From positions 1 through 64,000 of the IMG/VR virus record IMGVR_UViG_3300025030_000062: DNA of 64,000 nucleotides; one strand, given 5' to 3'. The translations under genes and the position numbers were made by a program. The notes below the pieces were generated by a model. It made no database searches and was not told where the DNA came from. It saw nothing but the letters and a program-made list of their open reading frames with translations. This document shows positions 56,942 through 64,000 of the stretch, piece after piece. Source of the stretch: a virus. Within the stretch, counting starts at the first letter, position 1, and every line of letters begins with the position of its first letter.

Positions 56942-57391
56942 TTACCTCTCATAGTTATAAACATGAATATCAATTTGATGCTCGTTGCTAACATGTTCAA
57001 GAATCTGTAACACTATATTCCAATCACCACCAGCGTTATTGCAGCCCATTCCTAGCGGCAAGCCAAGCTTAAAAGGTTGTTGCAATTGCTCTGCTAAGGA
57101 ATGTAAAGCATTGTGAAGTGCATCATAATCTGTATAGCGTTTATCCCTACCGTAGCGAAATTGGCCGTACAAGTGAGTTACCTTCTTGCTCCCTAGTTCA
57201 TGACCTATCAAGCACGTTCCAAGGCGCTCGTTTACAGGCCTTTTGTCTTCGAAGTAGGGTAGACATGCCCTTGGAAAGAGTTTACTGATTCTGAGGGCAA
57301 TTCCGGCTCCCATTTTCGCTTGACAGTTGACTTGGTGAGCGATCACCGTGCAGTCACTGGCTAGAAGGTCTTCGTTGTGGTAGATGATCAT
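56942..57391 (-). CDS. Macro-domain protein (ADP-ribose binding)
   Basis: A 149-residue macro domain. IAHQVNCQAKMGAGIA (17-32) is the ligand loop, LGLPLGMGCNNAGGDW (about 109-124) the second. Close to the phage/bacterial ADP-ribose-1''-phosphate hydrolase type. It may remove ADP-ribose from proteins or RNA, or hydrolyse ADP-ribose made by host defences (NAD-consuming). ATG overlaps the preceding stop by 4 nt. Confidence 0.85.
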   Translation of the reverse strand: MIIYHNEDLLASDCTVIAHQVNCQAKMGAGIALRISKLFPRACLPYFEDKRPVNERLGTCLIGHELGSKKVTHLYGQFRYGRDKRYTDYDALHNALHSLAEQLQQPFKLGLPLGMGCNNAGGDWNIVLQILEHVSNEHQIDIHVYNYER

Positions 57392-57579
57392 ACCAGCTTC
57401 TCAATTTGTTCGATAATCTCTTCAAGAGCAAAGCAAACATCACAAATATAATTAACTTCTCTATCACATTTGCATTGTTTATCGTTGCTATAACTGTAGA
57501 TTATTTCAAGAATTTGCTTTTTAGCCGCGTTATATCCTTCGTTGCAAGCTCTAACTTCTATCTGTTGTTTACTAAACAT
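57388..57579 (-). CDS. Small Cys-containing protein, 63 aa
   Basis: Helical protein with KCKCDREVNYICDVC near the middle, a compact four-Cys site. RBS GGAGG. Overlaps both neighbours. Confidence 0.6.
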   Translation of the reverse strand: MFSKQQIEVRACNEGYNAAKKQILEIIYSYSNDKQCKCDREVNYICDVCFALEEIIEQIEKLV

Positions 57580-57788
57580 ATTACCTCCTTACCCAACCTC
57601 TCACACAACTCAACAGCCTCCTGTTCGCTGAACTCACCTGAACCAGCGGCAACCAATGTTACAGGACCGACGCAAATGGACTTAATTGAAGCATCACAAC
57701 CTCTCAACTGTTCGAACAGTAGTATTTGATTCTTAGCAAACTGTTTGGTATTCATGTTAAGGTACTTGTACTCAACAAGCTCACTCAT
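57558..57788 (-). CDS. Hypothetical protein, 76 aa
   Basis: ATG 57788 follows AAAGGAGAC. Leu/Glu-rich, no metal motif. Position between the helicase and the zinc protein suggests membership in the replication operon. Confidence 0.6.
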   Translation of the reverse strand: MSELVEYKYLNMNTKQFAKNQILLFEQLRGCDASIKSICVGPVTLVAAGSGEFSEQEAVELCERLGKEVICLVNNR

Positions 57789-57804
57789 TTATGTCTCCTT
57801 TGAG

Positions 57805-59517
57805 TTAATCCCACTCAACACCAGTAACTTCATAATACTGACCGGTTTTCATTACCTTGATTCGCTTTGGCACACGTAACTGAGATACGTAAAGTAAAGC
57901 TTCGTCAGTGCTAGTAGGCGGTTCTGATGCATGGCGTTGACGCCACCAGTTTTTGAATCTTGTTAGAGCAAATCCCTTGTGTTGTGGGCATTGCCACTCT
58001 GAAAACTTTTGCAGTCCTGAGTAATACGAAACTTTGATACTAGGTTCTGAGCCAATCTTAGTATGCTTGTGGTAGATAACCCTTGTTACTTCTTTGATTT
58101 CTTCTGTTGGAACTTCACCGGCAAGCACAGGTGCTGTTCCTGATGTACTAAGTAACTTTGTTTTGAATATAAACTCTGCGCCACAACCTTCATCAGAACG
58201 ATATGGTTTACCGCCGCAATAACGAGCTGAAGGATGGTTGTATATTCCACATATAACACCATCATGAACAGCTTCGCATGTTTTGATTGGCATTTCACCA
58301 ACCTTATCACCTTTCTTGCGAGGTAAACGTGGATCATTTATTGGACCCAACCGCTTAGTGTTCGCTGCGAAGTCTAAAATACGACAATTTCGCTTAGTAT
58401 ATTCGAATCCTGCTATGTACTGTTCAGGATTATTGCAATCATAAGGTCTAGTTCCCCTTCCGTATTTCTGAACATGGTTGCCGGTTGAAACGGTAGGGTA
58501 AAGATCAATAATCATGTCAATTGGAGGGTGATCAAACCCTTTAACAAGAACCTTGTAGCCAACCAATGCTTTAATCTTAGCCGTTTTAAATGCTTCGAGC
58601 CGTTCCTTACGTTGTTCCTTGGTGATCTTCGAATGAACAAATGTAGCAGATATGCCTAAGCTTTGAAGCATTTCGGCAATGTGTTCGCAATGTTCTACAC
58701 CTGAAGCGAAAACTAACCAGCAATGTCTGTTATCTTCATAGCCAATCTGAACCGACTCGCGCAGTGCTGCAAAGGTAATTTCTTGTTTATCAACAGCTTT
58801 TTGCAATGTACCTTGAGCGAAATCACCTTTGCTCATGCCCACATTAGAAACATCCAACTCAAAGGATGTGGGGCGCGCTATCGGCGGCGACAAGTATCCT
58901 TCTGCAATAAGCCTGTTGAACGGGTGAAGCTGTGTAATGTCAAAGCAAACGTCATCAAATAGCCTGTTATCGCCCTCAGTGAGCAATCCTTGACCCATTC
59001 TGTAGATCGTCGCGCTAAGACCAACTACGCGAAGGTTTGGATTAATTTCGTTCATCTGACTAACTATTTGACGATAACCTGTTTCTTCATCAGGAGAAAC
59101 ACCCTGAACTTCGTCTATGATGATAATGTGACGAAACCCGAACGCTGGAATATTGTTTCTAACGCTACCTAGCGAACCAAAGATAATAGGATAAGCTATT
59201 TCCTTTTTATCTAATCCTGCGCAATAAACACCAGCAGGAGCATTAGGCCAAAGCTGAAGAAGTTTCTTATGGTTCTGTTCAACTAGCTCTTGACTATCTA
59301 CCAATTGCATGATTCGCATATGTGGAAAGTAGCTAAGCAATAACTGGATTAGACCAGCTATTACAATCGCTTTGCCACTACCTGTGGGCATGGCTGCGAT
59401 TGTGTTTCCTGTCTCATTTTCATAGAGATAATTCAAGAAAGCATAAATGCATTCAATTTGATAGTCACGCGGAACTAACGCTGGTTTTTCAAATGAAGTT
59501 CTTTCTGAAGCTGACAT
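57805..59517 (-). CDS. SF2 DNA helicase
   Basis: A 570-residue helicase. Motif I MPTGSGKA (43-50) has Ala where Thr/Ser is usual; motif II IIIDEVQG (132-139); motif III LSAT (167-170); motif VI QKYGRGTRP (near 350). A C-terminal zinc-binding stretch (CEAVHDGVICGIYNH, CGGKP, CGAEF) resembles other phage helicases of this group. Probably unwinds DNA for replication or recombination, possibly with the VRR-NUC protein. Confidence 0.88.
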   Translation of the reverse strand: MSASERTSFEKPALVPRDYQIECIYAFLNYLYENETGNTIAAMPTGSGKAIVIAGLIQLLLSYFPHMRIMQLVDSQELVEQNHKKLLQLWPNAPAGVYCAGLDKKEIAYPIIFGSLGSVRNNIPAFGFRHIIIIDEVQGVSPDEETGYRQIVSQMNEINPNLRVVGLSATIYRMGQGLLTEGDNRLFDDVCFDITQLHPFNRLIAEGYLSPPIARPTSFELDVSNVGMSKGDFAQGTLQKAVDKQEITFAALRESVQIGYEDNRHCWLVFASGVEHCEHIAEMLQSLGISATFVHSKITKEQRKERLEAFKTAKIKALVGYKVLVKGFDHPPIDMIIDLYPTVSTGNHVQKYGRGTRPYDCNNPEQYIAGFEYTKRNCRILDFAANTKRLGPINDPRLPRKKGDKVGEMPIKTCEAVHDGVICGIYNHPSARYCGGKPYRSDEGCGAEFIFKTKLLSTSGTAPVLAGEVPTEEIKEVTRVIYHKHTKIGSEPSIKVSYYSGLQKFSEWQCPQHKGFALTRFKNWWRQRHASEPPTSTDEALLYVSQLRVPKRIKVMKTGQYYEVTGVEWD

Positions 59518-59536
59518 GTTTAGCCTTTAAATGAAG

Positions 59537-59890
59537 TTAAATCCCAACACACCGACAAACGCACTCGCCTGAACAGAAAGCAAAGTTACCATAAAACGTA
59601 GCGTCATCTTCATGAACTTCTTTACCGCATTGCTCGCAACTAACAGTTCCATTGAACGGAACGTATTCGCCGATACCTTTAGAGGAAAACTGGTTCTTAG
59701 TAGGGTCATAAACAGTACCGTCCTGGCGCGTAGTCCACCAATGCGGCTGCTTGCCCCAAAGAGGACAGTGATAGTGACCGCGAACCAAAGTAAGGCTAGG
59801 ATCGGCTGCTACGGCTGCTTCTGACATCTCCTTGCACTTGCCGCGATACTTTAAGTAGTCGTTTAGTTCAGTGGCGTTTAGTTCAGTCAT
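59537..59890 (-). CDS. HWW-family protein with C-terminal zinc ribbon, 117 aa
   Basis: Start ATG 59890 overlaps the upstream stop (ATGA). Same family as the 48286 gene (QPHWWTTRQDGTVYDPTKNQF), here fused to a zinc ribbon (CEQCG ... CSGEC). Found in many phages; role unknown. Confidence 0.65.
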   Translation of the reverse strand: MTELNATELNDYLKYRGKCKEMSEAAVAADPSLTLVRGHYHCPLWGKQPHWWTTRQDGTVYDPTKNQFSSKGIGEYVPFNGTVSCEQCGKEVHEDDATFYGNFAFCSGECVCRCVGI

Positions 59891-60114
59891 TTCAACACCT
59901 CGCCTACAACTACGCCGCATTTGCATTGTGCTTTAGGTCTATGATCCAGTTCACGGTAGAGTTTAAGCAGACAGTAAATACAAAGATCATCTACATAACT
60001 AATTTCAACTTTAACTTTCTTGTATTGTCTGCTAGCATCAGACTTGAATTCCTGGTTAGCGTTAGTGTCTGTTGTAATCTCAGTATCGCAAATATCGCAA
60101 AAGCGTTTAATCAT
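59887..60114 (-). CDS. Small zinc protein, 75 aa
   Basis: CDIC (7-10), CIYC (47-50) and CKCG (67-70) give three Cys pairs. RBS AAGGAGAACTGAG-type context near 60120. Unknown function. Confidence 0.6.
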   Translation of the reverse strand: MIKRFCDICDTEITTDTNANQEFKSDASRQYKKVKVEISYVDDLCIYCLLKLYRELDHRPKAQCKCGVVVGEVLK

Positions 60115-60115
60115 C

Positions 60116-60307
60116 TCAGTTCTCCTTTATGATGTGTTTACCAAAGCTAACTAGCATCAGCGCAATACGCATTTCATCTTCGCTCATAAGGCTAAGTTCC
60201 TCAACAGAAAGCTCACCCTTAGAAGCTTTAAGGCTTCTTTCTCCTAAAGGGCTACCAAGGAATTCGACAACTTCAACAAGCATTTGGTTGAGCTTTTCGT
60301 TCATCAT
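60116..60307 (-). CDS. Hypothetical helical protein, 63 aa
   Basis: Starts at ATG 60307 or 60304 (adjacent Met codons) after AAGGA, overlapping the preceding stop. Two or three amphipathic helices, no Cys. No family recognised. Confidence 0.55.
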   Translation of the reverse strand: MMNEKLNQMLVEVVEFLGSPLGERSLKASKGELSVEELSLMSEDEMRIALMLVSFGKHIIKEN

Positions 60308-60432
60308 TCCTTCACCTCAGACATAAGGTTATCTAACTCAAGCAAGCGTAGAAACGTTTCAGGCGTATCTTCACCTTTAGTGATAGTTTCTTCGATAGCT
60401 TTCAGTTCTTCGTATATTTCGGTGCGGGTCAT
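60304..60432 (-). CDS. Small acidic protein, 42 aa
   Basis: ATG 60432 after AAGGAGA; 42 residues, mostly helical and acidic (ELKAIEETITKGEDTPETF). Too short for family assignment, supported by ribosome site and both neighbours. Confidence 0.5.
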   Translation of the reverse strand: MTRTEIYEELKAIEETITKGEDTPETFLRLLELDNLMSEVKE

Positions 60433-60434
60433 GT

Positions 60435-60743
60435 TTAGTTCTCCTTACAAGCCGGTGCCGCGTGATAAACAGGTCGATCTGCACCACCAGCGGCTGAACA
60501 TGCTCGACAACAAACTGTGTCAAACGGTACGCACTCGCTAACACCTTCCCATTCTCTTTCAAGATCATCAATCAATTCTTCAGCGGAATGAGCACCGTAT
60601 GCTTGTTCTTCATTATCTTCATCCTTAACAGTTAAATCCCAACCACCAGTTTCATATTTAATTGCGGGATTGTAAGTAAGACTGATGATTTGCAAGCCTA
60701 GTTCTTTGCATTTTTGTTCAATCTTGTTTCGGTTGCTTACCAT
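60435..60743 (-). CDS. Hypothetical protein with Cys-rich C-terminus, 102 aa
   Basis: Acidic core and a Cys-rich end (CCRACSAAGGADRP, AACK). RBS TTAGGAGGTTAAG is strong. No family recognised. Confidence 0.6.
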   Translation of the reverse strand: MVSNRNKIEQKCKELGLQIISLTYNPAIKYETGGWDLTVKDEDNEEQAYGAHSAEELIDDLEREWEGVSECVPFDTVCCRACSAAGGADRPVYHAAPACKEN

Positions 60744-60757
60744 TCTTAACCTCCTAT

Positions 60758-61291
60758 TTAATTAAAACTACGACTAATCTTAGGAACGTCTACAGGACTC
60801 GGTTTTTCTTTCTGGCTGGCTTGTATTTCTTCCTTTGTCAACACAGGAATAGCATCGCCTTTCAGTCTACGAATGTCAAAGTCACAGAACTCAATAGCAG
60901 CACCAGTTTTCTCTAGCTTGCCGCTAGGCTGAACATCGACATGAACGCAACCGCTTATATGCAGGCACAAAGACACGGCAGTTCCAGTAAAACCGGTAGC
61001 GATGTCAGTAACCTGAGTACCTAACACATTCAGCGGCAAATCAGGTTCGGGTATCCTAGTTCCACCTTCAAGGCGTTCTTCAACAACCCATATCTTTTTG
61101 ACAGGATGACCGGTTTCAGGGTTAATACCTTGCGGTTGAAACAGGTAAAGGCGGTTGTTGTTAATTTCAACTTGCATGTGAGTAACCATACCTTTAGAGC
61201 CGGTTGCCTTTTCAAACACAATAGAGCCGAGTTCAATCATTTGTTTCTCCTTTACGTGAATAGGTGCGGGGTTATATGCATTAGTTGTCAT
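60758..61291 (-). CDS. Hypothetical protein, SH3-like (MIELGS family)
   Basis: About 177 residues from ATG 61291 (AAGGAG 9 nt before). Two tandem segments with GSIVFEKATGSKGMVTHMQ and GTQVTDIATGFTGTAV read like duplicated small barrels; this opening (IELGSxVxDxxTGxxG) is common in phage proteins next to replication genes. Role unknown. Confidence 0.65.
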   Translation of the reverse strand: MTTNAYNPAPIHVKEKQMIELGSIVFEKATGSKGMVTHMQVEINNNRLYLFQPQGINPETGHPVKKIWVVEERLEGGTRIPEPDLPLNVLGTQVTDIATGFTGTAVSLCLHISGCVHVDVQPSGKLEKTGAAIEFCDFDIRRLKGDAIPVLTKEEIQASQKEKPSPVDVPKISRSFN

Positions 61292-61302
61292 TCGGTTACT
61301 CC

Positions 61303-62310
61303 TTAAATGATAGATTCCCACATACTACAAGCATTAGGTATAGCTTCCTTCGGTACTATAGCATTCCATTGTTCACAGAACCAATTAGCATCTTCGACAG
61401 GTCTGCATTTGATACAACTACGACAATTGACATCAGCAGGTTCGTTAAAGAAGCAAGGATTACGATGATCACAATAAGTACATTCAAAGAACGCAGGACT
61501 CATGCTAATACCACTCGGCGGCGTTTGAGAAAAGATTATCATCCCCGCTTTGCGTTCCAAGGCCTCACCTAGCGCGTGATCTAGCTTAAGCACTTCGATA
61601 TGCAATTCATCATCGTTCTTGTTCACAGCCATGTAAATACCGTAGTTCAAGTTCAGCTTATACCCGTAAATTGACATTTGCCGATAGTGCTGAGCTTTCT
61701 TTACCTGCATTCCCTTAGCTACAAGTTCATCAAAGTTCTTACCTTTCTTGCCAACTCCGTTAGTCTTAAATTCGTCCAAGAAAACAACATCTTCGCTAAT
61801 ACCGTATTGTGCGGGTAACGTACACATTCCATCAATAGAGCCGCCGAAATGACCTTGACAGGCTGATATACGAATTTGCCGCTTCCCTTTGTCTAGGATT
61901 ACTCCGCGTTTCTCAGCTTCAACTTCGTGAACAGCAATACCTTCAACAAGATCAGCTTCAATGGCTTGGTTAGGGTTAGCATAAAAATATTCGTCACTAG
62001 GAGCATGATAAAAAAGCACCTTATCAAACATCGTAACCTTGCAACCAATCCCCTCAAGGTAACTCACAAAGCGAGGTTCTTCAAAGTGACCGCGCTGAAA
62101 CAGCCGATATTGCCTACCGTCATGAACAGTGTGCTTAATCCAGCGAAAGCTGTACCATAAATGGCGGCAACAGTCGTGACCGATTAAGCTAGCTCCAAGA
62201 TGCGAACGCGGCCCTTCGTTGTAGCGTTTGACACAATAATCATCAATATCAGACTTAATGCGCCGTGCTAGTGCCGGTAGTGCGCCTGGGGATTCGAGGT
62301 TGAGGGTCAT
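61303..62310 (-). CDS. Cas4-like exonuclease (PD-(D/E)XK)
   Basis: A 335-residue nuclease. Cys47-Cys48 and a C-terminal cluster (CTYCDHRNPC, later CRSCIKC) can hold an iron-sulphur cluster as in Cas4/AddB. Nuclease core: GHFGGSIDGM (His154, Asp160), FLDEFKTNG (Glu180-x-Lys182), KAQHYRQMSIYGYKLN (Gln-x-x-x-Tyr). Single-strand-specific 5'-3' exonuclease activity is known for the group; here it may supply recombination ends with the polymerase and helicase. Confidence 0.85.
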   Translation of the reverse strand: MTLNLESPGALPALARRIKSDIDDYCVKRYNEGPRSHLGASLIGHDCCRHLWYSFRWIKHTVHDGRQYRLFQRGHFEEPRFVSYLEGIGCKVTMFDKVLFYHAPSDEYFYANPNQAIEADLVEGIAVHEVEAEKRGVILDKGKRQIRISACQGHFGGSIDGMCTLPAQYGISEDVVFLDEFKTNGVGKKGKNFDELVAKGMQVKKAQHYRQMSIYGYKLNLNYGIYMAVNKNDDELHIEVLKLDHALGEALERKAGMIIFSQTPPSGISMSPAFFECTYCDHRNPCFFNEPADVNCRSCIKCRPVEDANWFCEQWNAIVPKEAIPNACSMWESII

Positions 62311-62486
62311 TTACTCACCGGTTCAATAAAGCGAACGTCTGTAGTTTCAATATCGGTGACTATATACTGCTTACCTTCCATTTGACTAACATCAGTCCAG
62401 CGAATGTTAAGCGCATAAATAACAACACCATGCTTCGCAGCAATGTTCTCTAAACAAGTAGCAAGTTCCTCGTTGATGCTGTTCAT
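62307..62486 (-). CDS. Small hypothetical protein, 59 aa
   Basis: ATG 62486 after AAAGGAGTAAAGG, overlapping both neighbours by 4 nt. Beta-rich end (QYIVTDIETTDVRF). No family recognised. Confidence 0.6.
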   Translation of the reverse strand: MNSINEELATCLENIAAKHGVVIYALNIRWTDVSQMEGKQYIVTDIETTDVRFIEPVSK

Positions 62487-62647
62487 CCTTTACTCCTTTC
62501 CAGCCCAACCAAAGCAAGCGCAATTGGACCGTTCTCGTAGCTATCAACAAGCTCGTTCAGCTTGGTAACACATTCGTTAATTGCAGCTTGATCTTCAGGA
62601 GACATCATTGAAATAGCGCCTTTGAGCATTAGGATTTGGTTTTGCAT
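62483..62647 (-). CDS. Small hypothetical protein, 54 aa
   Basis: ATG 62647 after GGAGA; Met-rich N-terminus then acidic helices. Overlaps the next gene (ATGA). Unknown function. Confidence 0.55.
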   Translation of the reverse strand: MQNQILMLKGAISMMSPEDQAAINECVTKLNELVDSYENGPIALALVGLERSKG

Positions 62648-62826
62648 TTGCATTCTCCGTTTTCCATGTTGTTAGCCAATTGTCGTAACGCCGCTATTAT
62701 GTTAGCAGCGTAGCCTGAATTCGTGCGTTCGTTAGTATTCGTGTCATATAAAGCAACACAAATAAGATTTGAATCTTTGCATTTGTAAAGATCAAGAGCC
62801 AGTTCTTTACCTTTAAGGTTGATCAC
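62629..62826 (-). CDS. Small hypothetical protein with C-terminal Cys, 65 aa
   Basis: Starts GTG 62826 after GAGGAGGGT. Ends CKCKTKS. Possibly metal binding. Confidence 0.55.
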   Translation of the reverse strand: MINLKGKELALDLYKCKDSNLICVALYDTNTNERTNSGYAANIIAALRQLANNMENGECKCKTKS

Positions 62827-62828
62827 GT

Positions 62829-62993
62829 TTAACCCTCCTCAATAGGAACCCAACCGTCGCCAATACTGTAAGCAAGGTCAAGTTCTTCTATGGTATGACC
62901 TCTAGGAATCTTTACTTTGATGCTAAATCCTTCACACTGAATATAAACTTCTTCAGTCCACATTTCAGATTGATGATAGGTAGGCGTTTGCAT
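62829..62993 (-). CDS. Small hypothetical protein, 54 aa
   Basis: ATG 62993 after GAGG; beta-strand rich (SIKVKIPRGHTIEEL). Overlaps nothing, with 2 nt to the next start. Confidence 0.5.
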   Translation of the reverse strand: MQTPTYHQSEMWTEEVYIQCEGFSIKVKIPRGHTIEELDLAYSIGDGWVPIEEG

Positions 62994-62995
62994 CC

Positions 62996-63208
62996 TCAAC
63001 CCTCCTTCAAAAGTTTAGCCAACTCAGTCTCAGCAATCTTAACTTCAGCCTTGTTAGCTTGACGAATCAGAACAGTTTCACCTTTGTTAATAGCGTGTCT
63101 GATAAACTGCCAATCGCGCCTACCGCCTTTGGTATCGTAGAATTCACCGATACGCGAGCCGCTTTCCTGGTAGTATTTCGGGCCTAGGTAGAAGAGTTCT
63201 ATTGACAT
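62996..63208 (-). CDS. Hypothetical protein, 70 aa
   Basis: Small charged protein, ATG 63208 overlaps the stop of the upstream gene. Two helices with a Lys/Glu surface. No family recognised. Confidence 0.55.
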   Translation of the reverse strand: MSIELFYLGPKYYQESGSRIGEFYDTKGGRRDWQFIRHAINKGETVLIRQANKAEVKIAETELAKLLKEG

Positions 63209-63378
63209 ATCAAACCCCGCTTAAGCATTTCAGCTTCAAACACTTTAACCATTTCGGCGCAATATTCAACGCCGAATCTCCCAGCTTTGCTTGCTGCTCC
63301 ATCAGGTAAGAAAGAGTTTCGAGCTTCAACTAAGCGTATATCACCTAGCTCGGATATCTTAACTTTATTGATCTTCAT
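63199..63378 (-). CDS. Small hypothetical protein, 59 aa
   Basis: ATG 63378 overlaps the preceding stop (ATGA) and is preceded by GGAAAG. Mixed helix-strand composition, one Cys at the end. Unknown. Confidence 0.5.
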   Translation of the reverse strand: MKINKVKISELGDIRLVEARNSFLPDGAASKAGRFGVEYCAEMVKVFEAEMLKRGLICQ

Positions 63379-63539
63379 TCAGCTTTCCTTTCTTGCAACT
63401 TCACAACCGCTAACACTTCATCGTCGCTGACATAATAGCAAGCCGAAATGTGTTCACCTAGTTGAATACCGTCTTTAACATATACGTTATAAATTGAGCC
63501 ATCAGCATCGCGCTTAACTATCATGAATTCGGCTTCCAT
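63375..63539 (-). CDS. Small hypothetical protein, 54 aa
   Basis: ATG 63539 after AAGGAGG. Beta-rich middle (SIYNVYVKDGIQLGEHIS). Overlaps the next gene by 4 nt. Unknown. Confidence 0.55.
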   Translation of the reverse strand: MEAEFMIVKRDADGSIYNVYVKDGIQLGEHISACYYVSDDEVLAVVKLQERKAE

Positions 63540-63568
63540 CGCATTGCCTCCTTATAATTGTGGGTAAA

Positions 63569-63937
63569 TTAATGATCAGGTTCGGCGTTTTCATCAATTC
63601 GAGCACCTTCAGGCAAAGCGATATCATCAAATTGCTCAGCAAACGCACAAGCTTCCTGATAAGTTTCAGCAGTAGGACAAGCACCGTCATGTTCATCCAT
63701 CCACATGACACAAAGACCATCTAAAGCATTCTGCAAAGGGCAATCATTACAACCAACTTCGTCATTACCGGCAAATTCAGGATTTTCAACTTTCATTCGG
63801 TTTCTCCTTTGGGGGTTAAAGTAGCCTACTGGAATTGGTTCAAGGTCAGGAGCGCCACATTCTCTGCACTCAGTAGCATCAGCGTCGTTATCAGCTTCAC
63901 ACCATTCGCAAACTTTAAAGTCAATTTCCGGTTGCAT
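63569..63937 (-). CDS. Zinc-ribbon protein, possible internal start
   Basis: 122 residues. N-terminal CEWC and CREC zinc ribbon (about 10-27), then a second region with CNDC and several Cys. Inside it, AAAGGAGAA precedes an in-frame ATG at 63796, a perfect ribosome site; the upstream 47 residues would then be a separate or fused gene. The acidic C-terminus suggests a second function. Confidence 0.55.
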   Translation of the reverse strand: MQPEIDFKVCEWCEADNDADATECRECGAPDLEPIPVGYFNPQRRNRMKVENPEFAGNDEVGCNDCPLQNALDGLCVMWMDEHDGACPTAETYQEACAFAEQFDDIALPEGARIDENAEPDH

Positions 63938-64000
63938 AACTTCTCCGCTCCTTCATCTTAAACTTTTGCCCCTCAGTACAAGGACCGCAATGTTCGCCAA
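63921..64000 (-). CDS. Partial gene running out of the window
   Basis: The visible C-terminal 26 codons (GEHCGPCTEGQKFK...) include a CGPC pair and end with TGA overlapping the next start by 17 nt. The gene continues past the window edge. Confidence 0.5.
   Translation of the reverse strand, partial: GEHCGPCTEGQKFKMKERRSYATGN

Noticed and set aside
1-64000. CRISPR arrays, insertion sequences, integrase or attachment sites
   Set aside because: No regular direct repeats with unique spacers, no transposase or recombinase gene, and no tRNA-end duplication was seen.

Overview
The window is one continuous piece of a tailed double-stranded DNA phage (Caudoviricetes). A long-tailed, siphovirus-like virion is indicated by HK97-type head genes, a 1493-residue tape measure, a tail tube protein and a lambda gpJ-like tip protein, with no contractile sheath visible. 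A lipobox lipoprotein next to the endolysin, strong AGGAG ribosome sites and sigma70-type promoters suggest a Gram-negative host; I cannot name it. No integrase, excisionase or typical CI repressor is visible, so nothing here shows lysogeny. The base composition is AT-leaning, with a few clearly GC-richer patches (lipase, a small ribbon-helix-helix protein, the fibre hydrolase module) that look acquired.

Layout: 1-500 is an AT-rich control region, a promoter and a structured leader. 513-8405 (+) holds small accessory genes: zinc-ribbon proteins, a SLOG protein overlapping an RtcB RNA ligase, a repeated small-domain family, DUF4326, SEC-C, a VRR-NUC nuclease and a membrane-anchored lytic transglycosylase. 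8402-10005 contains another small-domain paralog, a 52-residue gene and then about 660 nt without a convincing gene. This stretch folds into many helices, contains a tRNA-like domain with an extra hairpin in its anticodon arm, and ends in a strong terminator. 10085-11755 is the lysis region (M15-type endolysin, lipoprotein, class 3 lipase). 11796-15733 is packaging (HNH, small terminase, GIY-YIG homing endonuclease, large terminase), followed by small genes to 18253.

18396-26168 is head and connector: portal, protease, HK97-type capsid protein, decoration/accessory proteins, connectors and tail tube. 26255-27009 is the tail chaperone pair joined by a -1 frameshift site. 27256-28691 is an antisense block with its own promoter and terminator. 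28850-39616 is tail proper, and 39616-48249 is spikes and fibres, ending with two proteins that share an unusual 21-residue Gln repeat and flank a GC-rich beta-helix hydrolase. A bidirectional terminator at 48247-48288 separates these rightward genes from the leftward arm. The leftward arm (48286-64000) carries a family B DNA polymerase, SF2 helicase, Cas4-like and other PD-(D/E)XK nucleases, a macro-domain protein, HNH proteins, an HTH regulator with a promoter/operator, and many tiny overlapping genes.

Together: the leftward arm replicates and recombines the genome, the left rightward block probably handles host takeover and RNA repair, and the rest of the rightward strand packages DNA, builds the virion and lyses the cell. 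The points most worth a second look are the large structured RNA with the embedded tRNA-like domain, the Gln-repeat fibre system, the antisense cassette in the tail module, and a dispersed octamer TGTGGGYA seen 29 times.
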